This document shows, piece after piece, positions 16,436 through 25,679 of a stretch of DNA of 64,000 bases. The position numbers and the translations under genes were made by a program. The DNA is from Gammaproteobacteria bacterium. GTDB lineage: Bacteria > Pseudomonadota > Gammaproteobacteria > DSM-16500. Location: the NCBI GenBank assembly GCA_021324335.1, contig JAJPJH010000097.1:1-64000 (forward strand). Direction: 5' to 3'. The notes beneath the pieces are model-generated. The model saw only the letters and a list, made by a program, of their open reading frames with translations. It had not been told where the DNA came from and ran no database searches. Numbering within the stretch: position 1 is the stretch's first letter; the number at the start of each line of letters is the position of its first letter.

Positions 16436-16656
16436 GCTTATTAGCTATCAAAACGTATTTAATGCAAACCCGCATGGCTTCATTGGCAAGTCTTTGTGCT
16501 GTGTTTAATGTGGAGGCAGAAACATTGCGATGTATGTTGTCGCATTGGATACGAAAGGGAAAAGTACGCCAGTGTATGAAGAAGCCGGCATGCGGAAGTA
16601 AATGTTTTAAGTGCCCTACTACTAGCGTGGAGATTTATGAGTGGGTATATAATTAA
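16432..16656 (+). CDS. feoC: FeoC-like small winged-helix protein
   Basis: The product is 74 aa, starting at an ATG that overlaps the feoB stop (ATGA). The N-terminal half (LAIKTYLMQTRMASLASLCAVFNVEAETLRCMLSHWIRKGKVRQ) is a winged-helix fold typical of FeoC, which binds FeoB and protects it or regulates it. The C-terminal CGSKCFKCP supplies three Cys residues in the short spacing seen in [Fe-S]-binding FeoC proteins. Position as the third gene of a feoAB operon supports the call. Confidence 0.85.
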   Translation: MSLLAIKTYLMQTRMASLASLCAVFNVEAETLRCMLSHWIRKGKVRQCMKKPACGSKCFKCPTTSVEIYEWVYN

Positions 16657-16684
16657 ATAATTTCCAGAAGGGGAATCCATTGCT

Positions 16685-17521
16685 ATGCCCGCACCCATCA
16701 TTGTCAAATCCATTCCTGCCCAAGTCGTTAACGAACAAGCTGCTTATGGCCCTTTTAATTTAAAAGATTTCATTCAATCTCCCGCAGGCTCAAGCCCCCC
16801 TCGTTTTCAAGCAGAGCTGGGAGGCGGCCAACCGCTGCCAAGAGGGTTGATATGTACCACGGACGGTATCATCACGGGTATTCCAGCAAAAGGCACAGCA
16901 GGCAATTACGAAATTATCCTCACCGCTGAAAATGAAGCGGGTTCCATTCAGGCTCGTTTTGTCTTAACCATCAAACCCAGCTTAATAACATCAGCTGCAG
17001 AATACGCCGATCGAAGCAAAGCAGAAGTATGGGAAGCGCTAGAGAAAAACTTACCTATCCCCGACCTCAGCGAGCTGTATGGAAGGCCAATAACAACAGC
17101 AGATATTTACTATCTGCTGGAACGCTGGGCAAGCTTAACCATCTGGGATGCTTTCAATCTCGATGCAGCTGGTGAAAAACATCTCCTCCACCTGGAAGGG
17201 GCGAGCCCTCATTACAACGTATACGATCGCGGCAGTTGTCTCGTTACCACGCCAAAAGATTTATTTTCGCAAGAACGTACTCTCGTCGATGCCTTACAAA
17301 CTGCCCGTGCCATGGCGCGAGAAGTGTATAAGCGGGGGTGGGTGATCGAATTTGCTGGCTTTGAAAAAATGATCCGTGCTGCCTGGGTTGAGCTACAATT
17401 GATAGGCGATAAATATGATAAGCACTTGGAAATATTGCATTTTGACCCTACTTTTAAAGAGATGAGGATTTATCGCGATACGAGAGGAACAATGAGTTCA
17501 TTTAAGCTGGAGAACCTCTAA
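16685..17521 (+). CDS. Protein with an N-terminal Ig-like (He_PIG) domain; unknown function
   Basis: The product is 278 aa. Residues ~1-100 resemble a putative-Ig/cadherin-like (He_PIG) domain: a run of strands with LPRGLICTTDGIITGIPAKGTAGNYEIILTAENEAGS and then FVLTI. Such domains are usually extracellular, but no signal peptide is present here. The C-terminal ~170 residues are helical and Trp-rich (LLERWASLTIWDAFNLDAAG, then MAREVYKRGWVIEFAGFEKM), with no known motif. It begins 28 bp after feoC with GGGGAA as ribosome binding site and could be read through from the iron operon. An exported effector is possible but not shown. Confidence 0.6.
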   Translation: MPAPIIVKSIPAQVVNEQAAYGPFNLKDFIQSPAGSSPPRFQAELGGGQPLPRGLICTTDGIITGIPAKGTAGNYEIILTAENEAGSIQARFVLTIKPSLITSAAEYADRSKAEVWEALEKNLPIPDLSELYGRPITTADIYYLLERWASLTIWDAFNLDAAGEKHLLHLEGASPHYNVYDRGSCLVTTPKDLFSQERTLVDALQTARAMAREVYKRGWVIEFAGFEKMIRAAWVELQLIGDKYDKHLEILHFDPTFKEMRIYRDTRGTMSSFKLENL

Positions 17522-17610
17522 TTTAGAGTATAATTTAAGAAAGGCTTAATGAATTTTAATCATAATATAAACAATTGCTATTTTTGTTTTCATAAAGAAG
17601 GTACTAACCA

Positions 17611-19257
17611 ATGACTTCCGTAAGGCCAAGCGCAACCAATACGCCATCACCAGCACAAGAAGAGGAACAAGAAAAACGTGCTAAGCAGCGAGAAGCGTTT
17701 ATGAAATTTGTTTCCCCTCGCCTTATTGCTAGCAGCATTAGAAAACAGATGGGCGAAGACGTTTTTTGGTATCGCTTAGATGATGATCCAAAATATGATA
17801 AGGACAAGAATGCTTCCACGGCGAGTTTGTCGGGTGATCTTAGGCTACATAAAGTATTAGAGCCAGGATTTTATGAAATTCGATACGGTAAGACGCCTGC
17901 ATCAGCAAAAGCAAAAATGCTGAAACGAAAGTGGAGTGGGGCCGATCCGAATTCGCCAGATGAGTCGGCTTGGTCAGTCACAGCCAGCGCGAAAACGGAA
18001 GATTCTTTCAAGTTTCGGGTCGATGGAAATGGTATTACACCCGTGCAGTACGCGGATCCGGTAACAGAGAAAGAATTACATAAAGATTTATGGCGTGAAG
18101 TTTATCGCGGTTATGCGGCAGGAATGGGGGAAAATCGGTTAGTGATCGATTTTCCGAATGCAGAGAGCAGCGTAGGATTAATCGAACTTCAAGCTATTCA
18201 AAATATGTTGGACGTAGCAAAGGAGATGACAGAACAAGAAGGCATTCCTATTGCTATAAGACTCGGACCAAAGGCTAGAGCAAGATTAGACCTTGCGCTT
18301 AATTCTCGCAAACAGAAGGAAATTGAATGGGCTACAAGATTAAGGGAAATGGAAAAGGAATCGCAAGAAGCCCTAAGAAAAAATACAGCACTTCATGAAG
18401 CGCTTGAAAAAGCCACAGCAGAGGATATTAAATCTCAATCAAATATTTCAAAAGATGCTTTAAGCAATGCCCATAAAAATTTATCAACGGCATTGCAAAC
18501 GGATGATCCTGATAAGATCAAAACAGCCCTGGATGAAGCGGCTGCGGCAACTGGAAAAGCAGAGAAGGCTATCAAAAGAATAGAAGACAAGTTTAAAAAC
18601 TCGCCGCCAAGTACAGATGCTGAAAAGAAAGATTATAAAGACTTAATAGAAAACATCCATACCCCCTTGAAGGATGTCAATAAATTAATGCGTCACCCCG
18701 CTCTCGAATCAGCAAGTGATGAAGTGATAAAGAATAAGAGCAAGAACGTTCAATCGGATGCTCAAAAGGTGTCGAAATTAGCAGAGGGCGTCAAGAAGCA
18801 AGTCATAGAAAGTATCAGTGATGTGAAGATACGATCTCCTATTTTAACGCAAGCATTGAAAGCGGGAACCACTAATCTTCAATTTTCTTTTGATCCTAAT
18901 AATGAAACGTTAGAGGGGGCGAAAGATAAATTAGAAGACCTTCATGGCCGAATAGATGAAAATGCTGAAGGAATAAAAAGTGCCCTGGATACAGTGAAAA
19001 AAGAAGTAGCAGGATTGCAACGAGATGGAGGAGACGGTCAGCAGTTATTAGAAAATTATCAAAAAGAAATAGAAAATCTGAAAACAGCTTGCGCTTTAGA
19101 TAATTTACCCCTCAAACAATTTGGTGAGGATGAGACAGCTAAACATATGAATAAAATTTATGATGATATTGTAAAAAAAGCTGCTATTTTATCAAAGCAA
19201 GTTGAAGAGGTAGAGAATGAGATTAGGAGTAAATTGAGGGTAGCTCCAACACCGTAG
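17611..19257 (+). CDS. Long coiled-coil protein of unknown function; effector-like
   Basis: The product is 548 aa. The first ~30 residues are Ser/Pro/Glu-rich, residues ~30-215 look globular (FWYRLDDDPKYDKDKNA, VLEPGFYEIRYG, NRLVIDFPNAESSVGLIELQAI), and from about 230 the protein is a long, charged, Ala/Lys/Glu-rich coiled coil ending near residue 545. There is no signal peptide, membrane segment or catalytic motif I can name. The start has AAGG about 11 nt upstream and lies 89 bp after the Ig-like gene, so the two may be co-expressed. Architecture resembles Dot/Icm-type effectors in general terms only. Confidence 0.6.
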   Translation: MTSVRPSATNTPSPAQEEEQEKRAKQREAFMKFVSPRLIASSIRKQMGEDVFWYRLDDDPKYDKDKNASTASLSGDLRLHKVLEPGFYEIRYGKTPASAKAKMLKRKWSGADPNSPDESAWSVTASAKTEDSFKFRVDGNGITPVQYADPVTEKELHKDLWREVYRGYAAGMGENRLVIDFPNAESSVGLIELQAIQNMLDVAKEMTEQEGIPIAIRLGPKARARLDLALNSRKQKEIEWATRLREMEKESQEALRKNTALHEALEKATAEDIKSQSNISKDALSNAHKNLSTALQTDDPDKIKTALDEAAAATGKAEKAIKRIEDKFKNSPPSTDAEKKDYKDLIENIHTPLKDVNKLMRHPALESASDEVIKNKSKNVQSDAQKVSKLAEGVKKQVIESISDVKIRSPILTQALKAGTTNLQFSFDPNNETLEGAKDKLEDLHGRIDENAEGIKSALDTVKKEVAGLQRDGGDGQQLLENYQKEIENLKTACALDNLPLKQFGEDETAKHMNKIYDDIVKKAAILSKQVEEVENEIRSKLRVAPTP

Positions 19258-19315
19258 TGGTTGTTCTTCTATTGTGCTAGAATGTGTACATAGCAACACA
19301 TCAAAGGAAAACCAC

Positions 19316-19573
19316 ATGACTTCAACCACGATGACTGTTCGATTAGATGATCAACTTAAATCACGATTAGATAAACTGGCAGAATTTACCCATCGGAGTA
19401 GATCTTTTTTAGCTGCTGAAGCCATTAGCGAATATCTTAAAACGCAAGAGTGGCAAATTAACGAAATTAAAAAAGGGATTAAGGAAGCAAATGCAGGTCA
19501 GCTAGTGGATCATAGGAATATTGTAAAACAGTGGGAGAAAAAGCGTGCGAATTCGATGGACAAAAGGCGCTGA
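19316..19573 (+). CDS. ParD/RelB-like ribbon-helix-helix antitoxin
   Basis: The product is 85 aa from the ATG at 19316 (AAGGAAAA about 5 nt upstream). The N-terminal ribbon MTVRLDDQLKSRLDKLAE followed by HRSRSFLAAEAISEYLKTQ is the MetJ/CopG-type DNA-binding fold of ParD-like antitoxins, and the basic/acidic C-terminal tail would wrap the toxin. Its end overlaps the toxin start by 29 bp, which implies coupling. An extended -10 (TGCTAGAAT, 19275-19283) lies upstream without a good -35. Autorepression is expected for the family. Confidence 0.85.
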   Translation: MTSTTMTVRLDDQLKSRLDKLAEFTHRSRSFLAAEAISEYLKTQEWQINEIKKGIKEANAGQLVDHRNIVKQWEKKRANSMDKRR

Positions 19574-19829
19574 ACGAAATTTAAAACAAGTGGAAGAATA
19601 TATTGCTCACGATAATCCCTACGCAGCTATTAAAATTGTGCTGAAAATTATCAAGTCTGTTGAAGTCTTAATCGACCATCCAGCAATGGGCCGAGTGGGA
19701 AGGGTAATAGGGACCCGCGAATTGATTATTAGTGGTACACCTTATATCGTGCCTTATCGAGTGAAAGAAGGATATGTGGAAATTCTTCGGGTGTTGCATG
19801 CTATGATGCAATGGCCGGATTCGCTTTAA
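19545..19829 (+). CDS. RelE/ParE-family toxin
   Basis: The product is 94 aa, starting at GTG 19545 (VRIRWTKGAERNLKQVEEYI). The family pattern is clear: an N-terminal strand and helix, HPAMGRVGRVIGTRELIISGTPYIVPYRV in the centre, and the C-terminal VEILRVLHAMMQWP. The motif ...YIVPYRV...ILRVLHA.QWP is typical of ParE-like gyrase-directed toxins, as opposed to ribosome-dependent RelE nucleases, but the target cannot be fixed from sequence. It overlaps its antitoxin by 29 bp. Confidence 0.88.
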   Translation: MRIRWTKGAERNLKQVEEYIAHDNPYAAIKIVLKIIKSVEVLIDHPAMGRVGRVIGTRELIISGTPYIVPYRVKEGYVEILRVLHAMMQWPDSL

Positions 19830-19840
19830 TCCAATTCTCA

Positions 19841-19870
19841 TTGCACACTTTCCTCCCCATCGTTTACAAT
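19841..19870 (+). promoter_or_regulatory. Candidate promoter of tpiA-secG-nuo
   Basis: TTGCAC (19841-19846) and TACAAT (19865-19870) are 18 bp apart, 32 bp before the tpiA start. It follows the toxin gene directly and is the only promoter-like signal I see ahead of the tpiA-secG-tRNA-nuo run. Confidence 0.55.
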
Positions 19871-19902
19871 CACCGCCTCGATCATTAACCAGGGCGGTTT
19901 TT

Positions 19903-20658
19903 GTGCGTAAACCTCTTATCGCAGGCAATTGGAAAATGCATGGCTCGAAGAGCCAAATCCAGTCACTTATTGATGGCATCAAACACGGTGCACCGCATTA
20001 TCCTCACGCAGAAATTCTGGTTCTCCCCACCTTTGTCCATCTCGATTACGTTCATAACCTTCTATCTCACACCTCTATCCAACTCGGCGCCCAAAATCTT
20101 TACCTCGGCACCCAAGGTGCATTTACAGGCGAAGTGTCAGGGTGTATGCTGACGGAGATCGGATGTCAATATGTACTCGTTGGTCATTCTGAACGCCGCA
20201 CGCTCTTTCATGAAGATCTCAACTTAGTCGCAGAAAAATTTAAAGCAGCGGTGACATCAGGCTTAAAACCCATTTTATGTATAGGCGAAACCAAAGACGA
20301 ACGAGAACGCGGTGACACCGAACGCGTGATTTCCGACCAATTGCAAAGTGTGATTCAGTTGGCTGGCATTGAGGCATTTCGCGAAGCAGTGATCGCATAT
20401 GAACCAGTATGGGCTATCGGCACGGGTTTAACCGCGACGCCAGAACAAGCACAAGCCGTCCATGCTTTCATTCGACAGCTTATTTCGCAAAATCATATTG
20501 ATATAGCCAACACAATGCGTATACTCTACGGCGGCAGCATGAAGCCAGATAACGCTGCATCACTTTTGGCCATGCCCGATATTGATGGTGGTTTAATTGG
20601 CGGTGCATCACTGTCCGCGGAGAGTTTTTTGAAGATTTGTGCTGAGGTACCCAAGTAA
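19903..20658 (+). CDS. tpiA: Triosephosphate isomerase
   Basis: The product is 251 aa, starting at GTG 19903. It interconverts glyceraldehyde 3-phosphate and dihydroxyacetone phosphate in glycolysis. Catalytic elements are intact: GNWKMHG (Lys about residue 11), VGHSERR (His), and YEPVWAIGTG (Glu) just before the flexible loop 6. GGSMKPDNA and GGLIGGASL bind the phosphate. The stop overlaps the secG start by one base (TAATG). The order tpiA-secG-tRNA-Leu-nuo is widespread in gammaproteobacteria. Confidence 0.97.
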   Translation: MRKPLIAGNWKMHGSKSQIQSLIDGIKHGAPHYPHAEILVLPTFVHLDYVHNLLSHTSIQLGAQNLYLGTQGAFTGEVSGCMLTEIGCQYVLVGHSERRTLFHEDLNLVAEKFKAAVTSGLKPILCIGETKDERERGDTERVISDQLQSVIQLAGIEAFREAVIAYEPVWAIGTGLTATPEQAQAVHAFIRQLISQNHIDIANTMRILYGGSMKPDNAASLLAMPDIDGGLIGGASLSAESFLKICAEVPK

Positions 20659-21011
20659 TGTACCAATTTATTTTTTTAATACACGTATTCATTGCTGTCT
20701 GCATCATTGCTTTAGTGCTCGTACAGCAAGGTAAAGGTGCGACCATGGGCGCAGCATTTGGCAGCGGTGCTTCGCAGACGGTATTTGGTAGTCGGGGTTC
20801 CGGTTCATTTTTATTTAGACTTACCATTGGTTTCGTAGCAGTATTCTTTTTAACCAGTATTGCGTTGAACTATATTGCGACGCAAGCGATGAAACAAGAA
20901 AAGGCAGTCGTCGTGCCGGCTCTTCCCATTCCTGCCGTGCCGGCTAACCATTCGCCAGTGACAAATGGAGAACAGAAAACATTACCGAGTGAGATACCGG
21001 TTAGAAAATAA
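20658..21011 (+). CDS. secG: Preprotein translocase subunit SecG
   Basis: The product is 117 aa. Two membrane helices are visible: residues ~3-22 (FIFLIHVFIAVCIIALVLVQ) and ~52-70, separated by the conserved QGKGATMGAAFGSGASQTVFGSRGSGSFL loop. SecG joins SecYE and helps SecA-driven export. The C-terminal tail is Pro-rich and variable. It begins at the last base of tpiA and is followed by tRNA-Leu 5 bp after its stop. Confidence 0.95.
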   Translation: MYQFIFLIHVFIAVCIIALVLVQQGKGATMGAAFGSGASQTVFGSRGSGSFLFRLTIGFVAVFFLTSIALNYIATQAMKQEKAVVVPALPIPAVPANHSPVTNGEQKTLPSEIPVRK

Positions 21012-21016
21012 ACAAA

Positions 21017-21098
21017 GCCGACGTGGTGGAATTGGTAGACACGCTACTTTGAGGTGGTAGTGGCGCAAGCTGTGACGGTTCGAGTCCGTCCGTCGGCA
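21017..21098 (+). tRNA. tRNA-Leu (anticodon GAG)
   Basis: Acceptor arms GCCGACG (21017-21023) and CGTCGGC (21091-21097) pair fully, with discriminator A at 21098. The D-loop GGTGGAATTGGTAGAC is typical. The anticodon stem CTACT/GGTAG encloses TTGAGGT, with GAG at 21051-21053. A long variable arm (TGGCGCAAGCTGT) and the T arm GGTTCGAGTCC identify a class II leucine tRNA. CCA is not encoded. It lies between secG and nuoA. Confidence 0.95.
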
Positions 21099-21136
21099 TA
21101 AATGATATGTTCAATGTGCGATGTAAGGAGATGGCG

Positions 21137-21493
21137 TTGCTACAAAATTACTTACCAGTTCTCATCTTCATGGCTATCGGCTTAATCATAGGCCTCATTG
21201 CGCCGACCTTGGGTTATCTTTTAAGCCCTAAGCGTCCTGATCCCGAAAAATTGTCTGCTTATGAATGCGGCTTTCCAGCATTTAATGATGCGCGTGCACC
21301 GTTTGATGTGCGTTTTTATCTCATTGCCATTCTTTTTATTATTTTCGATTTAGAAACCGCTTTCTTAGTGCCATGGGCCGTGGTTTTCCGCCACTTAGGC
21401 TGGTTTGGCATGAGTGCAATGGGAATCTTTTTAGGCTTACTCACCATTGGTTTTATTTATGAATGGAAAAAAGGAGCCCTAGAATGGGAATAA
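21137..21493 (+). CDS. nuoA: NADH-quinone oxidoreductase subunit A
   Basis: The product is 118 aa if read from TTG 21137, chosen because AAGGAG ends 6 nt upstream. In-frame ATGs at 21131 (no spacing to that site) and 21107 (8 nt after the tRNA, no site) are alternatives. The protein has three membrane helices and the conserved loop [12 protein letters not shown], with [22 protein letters not shown]. NuoA is part of the proton-pumping membrane arm of complex I. It overlaps nuoB by 10 bp. Confidence 0.93.
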   Translation: MLQNYLPVLIFMAIGLIIGLIAPTLGYLLSPKRPDPEKLSAYECGFPAFNDARAPFDVRFYLIAILFIIFDLETAFLVPWAVVFRHLGWFGMSAMGIFLGLLTIGFIYEWKKGALEWE

Positions 21494-21960
21494 GTGATGT
21501 ACTCAAACCAGGGTTTTACCTCACGTCAGTTGAAAACATTTTCAATTGGGCGCGTTCGGGGTCACTTTGGCCGATGAGTTTTGGTTTAGCCTGTTGTGCC
21601 GTCGAAATGATGCATGCAGCAGCTTCTCGTTATGACTTAGATCGCTTCGGCGTGATTTTTCGTCCTAGTCCCCGGCAATCAGATTTGATGATTGTAGCGG
21701 GCACCTTGTGCAATAAAATGGCGCCCGCTTTCCGTAAGGTATATGACCAAATGGCAGAACCACGTTGGGTGATTTCCATGGGTTCATGTGCCAATGGGGG
21801 TGGCTATTATCACTATTCTTATGCAGTCGTGCGAGGATGTGATCGTATTGTGCCAGTGGATCTCTATGTTCCCGGCTGCCCACCAACAGCAGAAGCATTA
21901 GTGTACGGTGTCATTCAATTACAAAAGAAGATTCAGCGTAATAAAAAAATTGAGCGCTAG
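21484..21960 (+). CDS. nuoB: NADH-quinone oxidoreductase subunit B
   Basis: The product is 158 aa from ATG 21484 (GGAG about 9 nt upstream, 10-bp overlap with nuoA). NuoB holds the terminal iron-sulfur cluster N2 next to the quinone site. Its four ligands are present: the tandem Cys37-Cys38 in [11 protein letters not shown], Cys102 in GSCANGGG and Cys132 in [11 protein letters not shown]. Length and motifs match the family closely. Confidence 0.97.
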   Translation: MGISDVLKPGFYLTSVENIFNWARSGSLWPMSFGLACCAVEMMHAAASRYDLDRFGVIFRPSPRQSDLMIVAGTLCNKMAPAFRKVYDQMAEPRWVISMGSCANGGGYYHYSYAVVRGCDRIVPVDLYVPGCPPTAEALVYGVIQLQKKIQRNKKIER

Positions 21961-21969
21961 AGGTAAGTG

Positions 21970-22641
21970 ATGTTAGATCTTTCACGCTTTTCAGAATGGA
22001 TTGAACAAACACAAACGGCTTTAGGGGAAGTCACTGTCATTGTGAAGCCAGTGCATTTGCTTGATCTTTGTCGCGCCTTACGGGATGAGCCTGCGTTTGA
22101 TTTCAAATTATTAGTAGATGTCTGTGGTATTGATTATTTGCATTATGGTTTAGACGGTTGGCAAACGGAATCGACGACGAGAACTGGTTTTTCTCGGGGT
22201 GTCACGAATACCTGGGTACGTGATACCGCCGCTAAGCCCACGCGTTTTGCAGTGGTTTATCATTTATTATCACTCACGCGTAATCACCGCTTACGGTTAC
22301 GAGTACATTTAGCAGATGATGCAGAATTAATAGTGGATTCTGTCACTGAAATTTGGCCCGCTGCTAATTGGTTTGAACGCGAGGCATTCGATTTATTCGG
22401 TATTTTATTCCGTGGCCATCCTGATTTACGTCGTATTTTGACGGATTATGGTTTTGCAGGTCATCCATTTCGTAAAGATTTTCCTTTAATCGGCAAAGTG
22501 GAAGTGCGTTATGATGCGGCTTTAAGGCGGGTGGTGTATGAACCTGTCAGCATTATGCAGCGTGTGTTAGAGCCGAAAGTGATTCGCCATGATAATCGGT
22601 ATCTGGTGGAGAATGGAAAAGGGGAGGGCACCATAAAATGA
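21970..22641 (+). CDS. nuoC: NADH-quinone oxidoreductase subunit C
   Basis: The product is 223 aa from ATG 21970 (GAGG 6 nt upstream; a GTG codon directly before it is in frame). It is the 30-kDa subunit, separate from NuoD here, unlike the NuoCD fusion of Escherichia coli. The C-terminal signature [34 protein letters not shown] and HPFRKDFPL is complete. It overlaps nuoD by 4 bp. Confidence 0.96.
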   Translation: MLDLSRFSEWIEQTQTALGEVTVIVKPVHLLDLCRALRDEPAFDFKLLVDVCGIDYLHYGLDGWQTESTTRTGFSRGVTNTWVRDTAAKPTRFAVVYHLLSLTRNHRLRLRVHLADDAELIVDSVTEIWPAANWFEREAFDLFGILFRGHPDLRRILTDYGFAGHPFRKDFPLIGKVEVRYDAALRRVVYEPVSIMQRVLEPKVIRHDNRYLVENGKGEGTIK

Positions 22642-23903
22642 CAGCAATTGCTCCAGAAATTCGGAATTATGTTTTTAACTTCGGCCCTCAACATCCCGCC
22701 GCACATGGTGTATTGCGATTAATTTTAGAAGTTGACGGTGAAACGATTGTTCGTGCTGACCCTCATGTGGGTTTGTTACATCGCGCAACAGAAAAATTAG
22801 CAGAAAGTAAGCCGTTTAATCATATCATAGGTTACATGGATCGTCTTGATTACATGTCCATGATGTGTAATGAACACGGCTATGTCCTCGCTATCGAAAA
22901 ATTGATCGGCATTACTCCCCCTATTCGTGCGCAATATATCCGCGTGATGTTTGATGAAATCACCCGGTTGTTAAATCATTTACTCTGGCTAGCTGCCCAT
23001 AGCCTCGACAACGGTGGTATGGCTGTTTTCCTCTATTGCTTCCGTGAACGCGAAGATTTGCTCGATTGTTACGAAGCCGTATCCGGCTCGCGTATGCATG
23101 CCACTTATTATCGTCCAGGCGGTGTTTATCGCGATTTGCCTGATAAAATGCCGCAATACAAACCATCAAAATGGCATAGCGCTAAGGAAGTGGCGGAAAT
23201 GAATGAAATACGCCAAGGATCCTTGCTCGATTTTATTTGGGCTTTCACAGAACGTTTTCCTCGCTGTGTGGATGAATATGAAGAACTGCTAACAAATAAC
23301 CGCATTTGGAAACAACGGACTGTCAATATCGGCGTCATTTCCCCTGAACGTGCTATCGCACTTGGCTTCACGGGCCCAATGCTACGTGGTTCCGGGGTGG
23401 CATGGGATTTACGCAAAAAACAGCCTTACGAAGTGTACGATCGCCTTGATTTTGACATCCCAGTTGGCACAAATGGCGATTGCTACGATCGTTACTTAGT
23501 ACGCGTCAATGAAATGCGACAATCCAATCGCATCATTCGTCAATGTGTCGAATGGCTGCGCAATAATCCTGGTCCCACCATGATTAATGATTACAAAGTC
23601 GCTATTCCTTCTCGTGTTGAGATGAAAACGAGTATGGAAGCTTTAATTCACCATTTTAAAAATATGACCGAAGGCTACATCGTGCCGGAAGGGGAAGTGT
23701 ACACAGCGATTGAACATCCTAAAGGTGAATTTGGAGTCTACTTGGTTTCCGATGGCGCGAACAAGCCTTACCGCTTAAAAGTACGGGCAGCCGGTTTTCC
23801 GCATTTAGCCGGATTAGATGAATTAATTCGCGGCCACATGATTGCTGATGTTGTGGCTGTGCTTTCGAGTTTAGATATCGTATTTGGCGAGATTGACCGA
23901 TGA
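22638..23903 (+). CDS. nuoD: NADH-quinone oxidoreductase subunit D
   Basis: The product is 421 aa, the 49-kDa subunit, which forms the quinone-reduction chamber with NuoB. Conserved features include [22 protein letters not shown] near the N-terminus, [15 protein letters not shown], the [22 protein letters not shown] segment and [21 protein letters not shown] near the C-terminus. The His and Tyr that contact quinone in the family lie in the first and second of these. It overlaps both neighbours by 4 bp. Confidence 0.97.
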   Translation: MTAIAPEIRNYVFNFGPQHPAAHGVLRLILEVDGETIVRADPHVGLLHRATEKLAESKPFNHIIGYMDRLDYMSMMCNEHGYVLAIEKLIGITPPIRAQYIRVMFDEITRLLNHLLWLAAHSLDNGGMAVFLYCFREREDLLDCYEAVSGSRMHATYYRPGGVYRDLPDKMPQYKPSKWHSAKEVAEMNEIRQGSLLDFIWAFTERFPRCVDEYEELLTNNRIWKQRTVNIGVISPERAIALGFTGPMLRGSGVAWDLRKKQPYEVYDRLDFDIPVGTNGDCYDRYLVRVNEMRQSNRIIRQCVEWLRNNPGPTMINDYKVAIPSRVEMKTSMEALIHHFKNMTEGYIVPEGEVYTAIEHPKGEFGVYLVSDGANKPYRLKVRAAGFPHLAGLDELIRGHMIADVVAVLSSLDIVFGEIDR

Positions 23904-24394
23904 CAGAACAAACTACCACCCTTTTATCGCCAGAGATTCGTGAACGCATTGATCAATGGGTTTTGCGTTATCCCCCGGATCAAAAACAATCCGGCATATT
24001 AGAAGCGCTGCGTTTGGTACAAGATGCAAATAATGGTTCGTTGACCGTCGAATTAATGGATGCAGTGGCTGATTATTTAGGTATGTCTAAGATTGCAGTG
24101 TATGAAGTCGCGACATTTTATAGCATGTATTTTTTACAGCCTGTTGGTAAGCATATCATTGGTTTTTGCACGAATATTTCGTGCATGCTAAACGGCGCAG
24201 AAAAAATGCTCGAGGCATTCAAACAGCGATTAGGTATTGAGGTGAACGAAACGACACCCGATGGAAAATTCACCTTGAAAGAAGTGGAATGTTTAGGTGC
24301 GTGTGTGAGTGCACCTGTTTGTTACATCGGTAAAAAATATTATGAAAATCTCACCCCAGAAAAAATTGATGAGATCATAAGCAATGCAAAATGA
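23900..24394 (+). CDS. nuoE: NADH-quinone oxidoreductase subunit E
   Basis: The product is 164 aa, the 24-kDa subunit of the NADH dehydrogenase module. A thioredoxin-like C-terminal half binds the [2Fe-2S] cluster N1a through CTNISCML and [11 protein letters not shown] (four Cys in the expected order). The N-terminal helical half contains [23 protein letters not shown]. It overlaps nuoF by 11 bp. Confidence 0.96.
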   Translation: MTEQTTTLLSPEIRERIDQWVLRYPPDQKQSGILEALRLVQDANNGSLTVELMDAVADYLGMSKIAVYEVATFYSMYFLQPVGKHIIGFCTNISCMLNGAEKMLEAFKQRLGIEVNETTPDGKFTLKEVECLGACVSAPVCYIGKKYYENLTPEKIDEIISNAK

Positions 24395-25658
24395 AGTCTG
24401 TTTTCGCACATTAAAACTGGATAAACCATGGACATTAGCTGCCTATACCAGTATAGGCGGTTATGAGCAATGGAAAAAAATTCTCCGTGAAAATATTCCG
24501 CCAGAGAAAATAGTCGAAGCAGTAAAAGTATCCGCTTTGCGTGGTCGAGGTGGCGCAGGGTTTTCCACTGGCCTAAAATGGAGTTTCATTCGCCGTGATA
24601 TGCCAGGTCAAAAATATATTCTTTGTAATTCCGATGAAGGGGAGCCCGGTACGTGTAAAGATCGGGATATTTTGCGCTTCAATCCCCATCAACTGATTGA
24701 AGGCATGGCGATTGGTGCTTATGCCATGGGCGCAACAGTTGGTTACAACTATATCCGCGGCGAATATTGGGAACCGTATGAACGGTTTGAAGCGGCATTA
24801 AAAGAAGCACGTGAAGCAGGGTTAATTGGTAAGAATATTTTAGGATCAGGTTTTGACTTTGAATTGTACACTCACCTAGGTGCAGGTGCTTATATTTGCG
24901 GTGAAGAAACAGCATTGATGGAGTCATTAGAAGGTAAAAAAGGCTGGCCGCGATTCAAACCCCCTTTTCCTGCAGCCCGCGGACTGTATGGTAAACCGAC
25001 TACCATTAATAACACCGAAACCTATGCCTCTGTGCCTGTGATTTTAGAAAAAGGAGCAGAGTGGTTTTTAGGGTTAGGCAAGCCAAATAATGGTGGGACT
25101 AAAATTTTTTCTGTCACAGGACATGTCAATAAGCCAGGTAATTTTGAAATCCCTTTGGGCACGCCATTTAAAGATTTACTCGAGATGGCCGGGGGCATCC
25201 GTCATGGTCATCGCATAAAGGCCGTTATTCCCGGCGGATCATCCATGCCGATTTTACCGGCAGACATCATGATGTCTTTAACCATGGATTTTGACTCCCT
25301 ACAAAAAGCCGGTTCAGGTTTAGGTTCTGGCGCGGTGATTGTCATGGATGAAACCACTTGCATCGTTCATTTACTTAAACGCATTTCGAAATTTTACATG
25401 GAAGAATCTTGCGGACAATGTACCCCTTGCCGCGAAGGGACGGGTTGGTTATATCGATTAGTCCGTGATATTGCAAACGGACGCGGGACAATGGCTGATA
25501 TCGAAACGCTTCGCAATGCTGCCAAAAATATTGAAGGGCGCACCATTTGTGCATTTGGTGAAGCGGCAGCGTGGCCAGTAGGCGGTTGTTTAAAACATTT
25601 TTACGATGAATTTGTTTACCATGTCGAACATGGTAAGTGTTTACCAGAGTGTTGTTAA
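24384..25658 (+). CDS. nuoF: NADH-quinone oxidoreductase subunit F
   Basis: The product is 424 aa, the 51-kDa subunit that oxidises [17 protein letters not shown] (about residue 54) and [23 protein letters not shown] bind FMN and [19 protein letters not shown] and a downstream [13 protein letters not shown] provide the Cys ligands of the [4Fe-4S] cluster N3. The start lies inside the end of nuoE. Confidence 0.97.
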   Translation: MQNEVCFRTLKLDKPWTLAAYTSIGGYEQWKKILRENIPPEKIVEAVKVSALRGRGGAGFSTGLKWSFIRRDMPGQKYILCNSDEGEPGTCKDRDILRFNPHQLIEGMAIGAYAMGATVGYNYIRGEYWEPYERFEAALKEAREAGLIGKNILGSGFDFELYTHLGAGAYICGEETALMESLEGKKGWPRFKPPFPAARGLYGKPTTINNTETYASVPVILEKGAEWFLGLGKPNNGGTKIFSVTGHVNKPGNFEIPLGTPFKDLLEMAGGIRHGHRIKAVIPGGSSMPILPADIMMSLTMDFDSLQKAGSGLGSGAVIVMDETTCIVHLLKRISKFYMEESCGQCTPCREGTGWLYRLVRDIANGRGTMADIETLRNAAKNIEGRTICAFGEAAAWPVGGCLKHFYDEFVYHVEHGKCLPECC

Positions 25659-25679
25659 ACTAATTGAGTGAGCATAGGC

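Noticed and set aside
17611-19257. Homology between the 278-aa and 548-aa proteins (VIEF/VIDF segments)
   Set aside because: Only a few residues match and the order of surrounding elements differs; not enough to support a shared domain.
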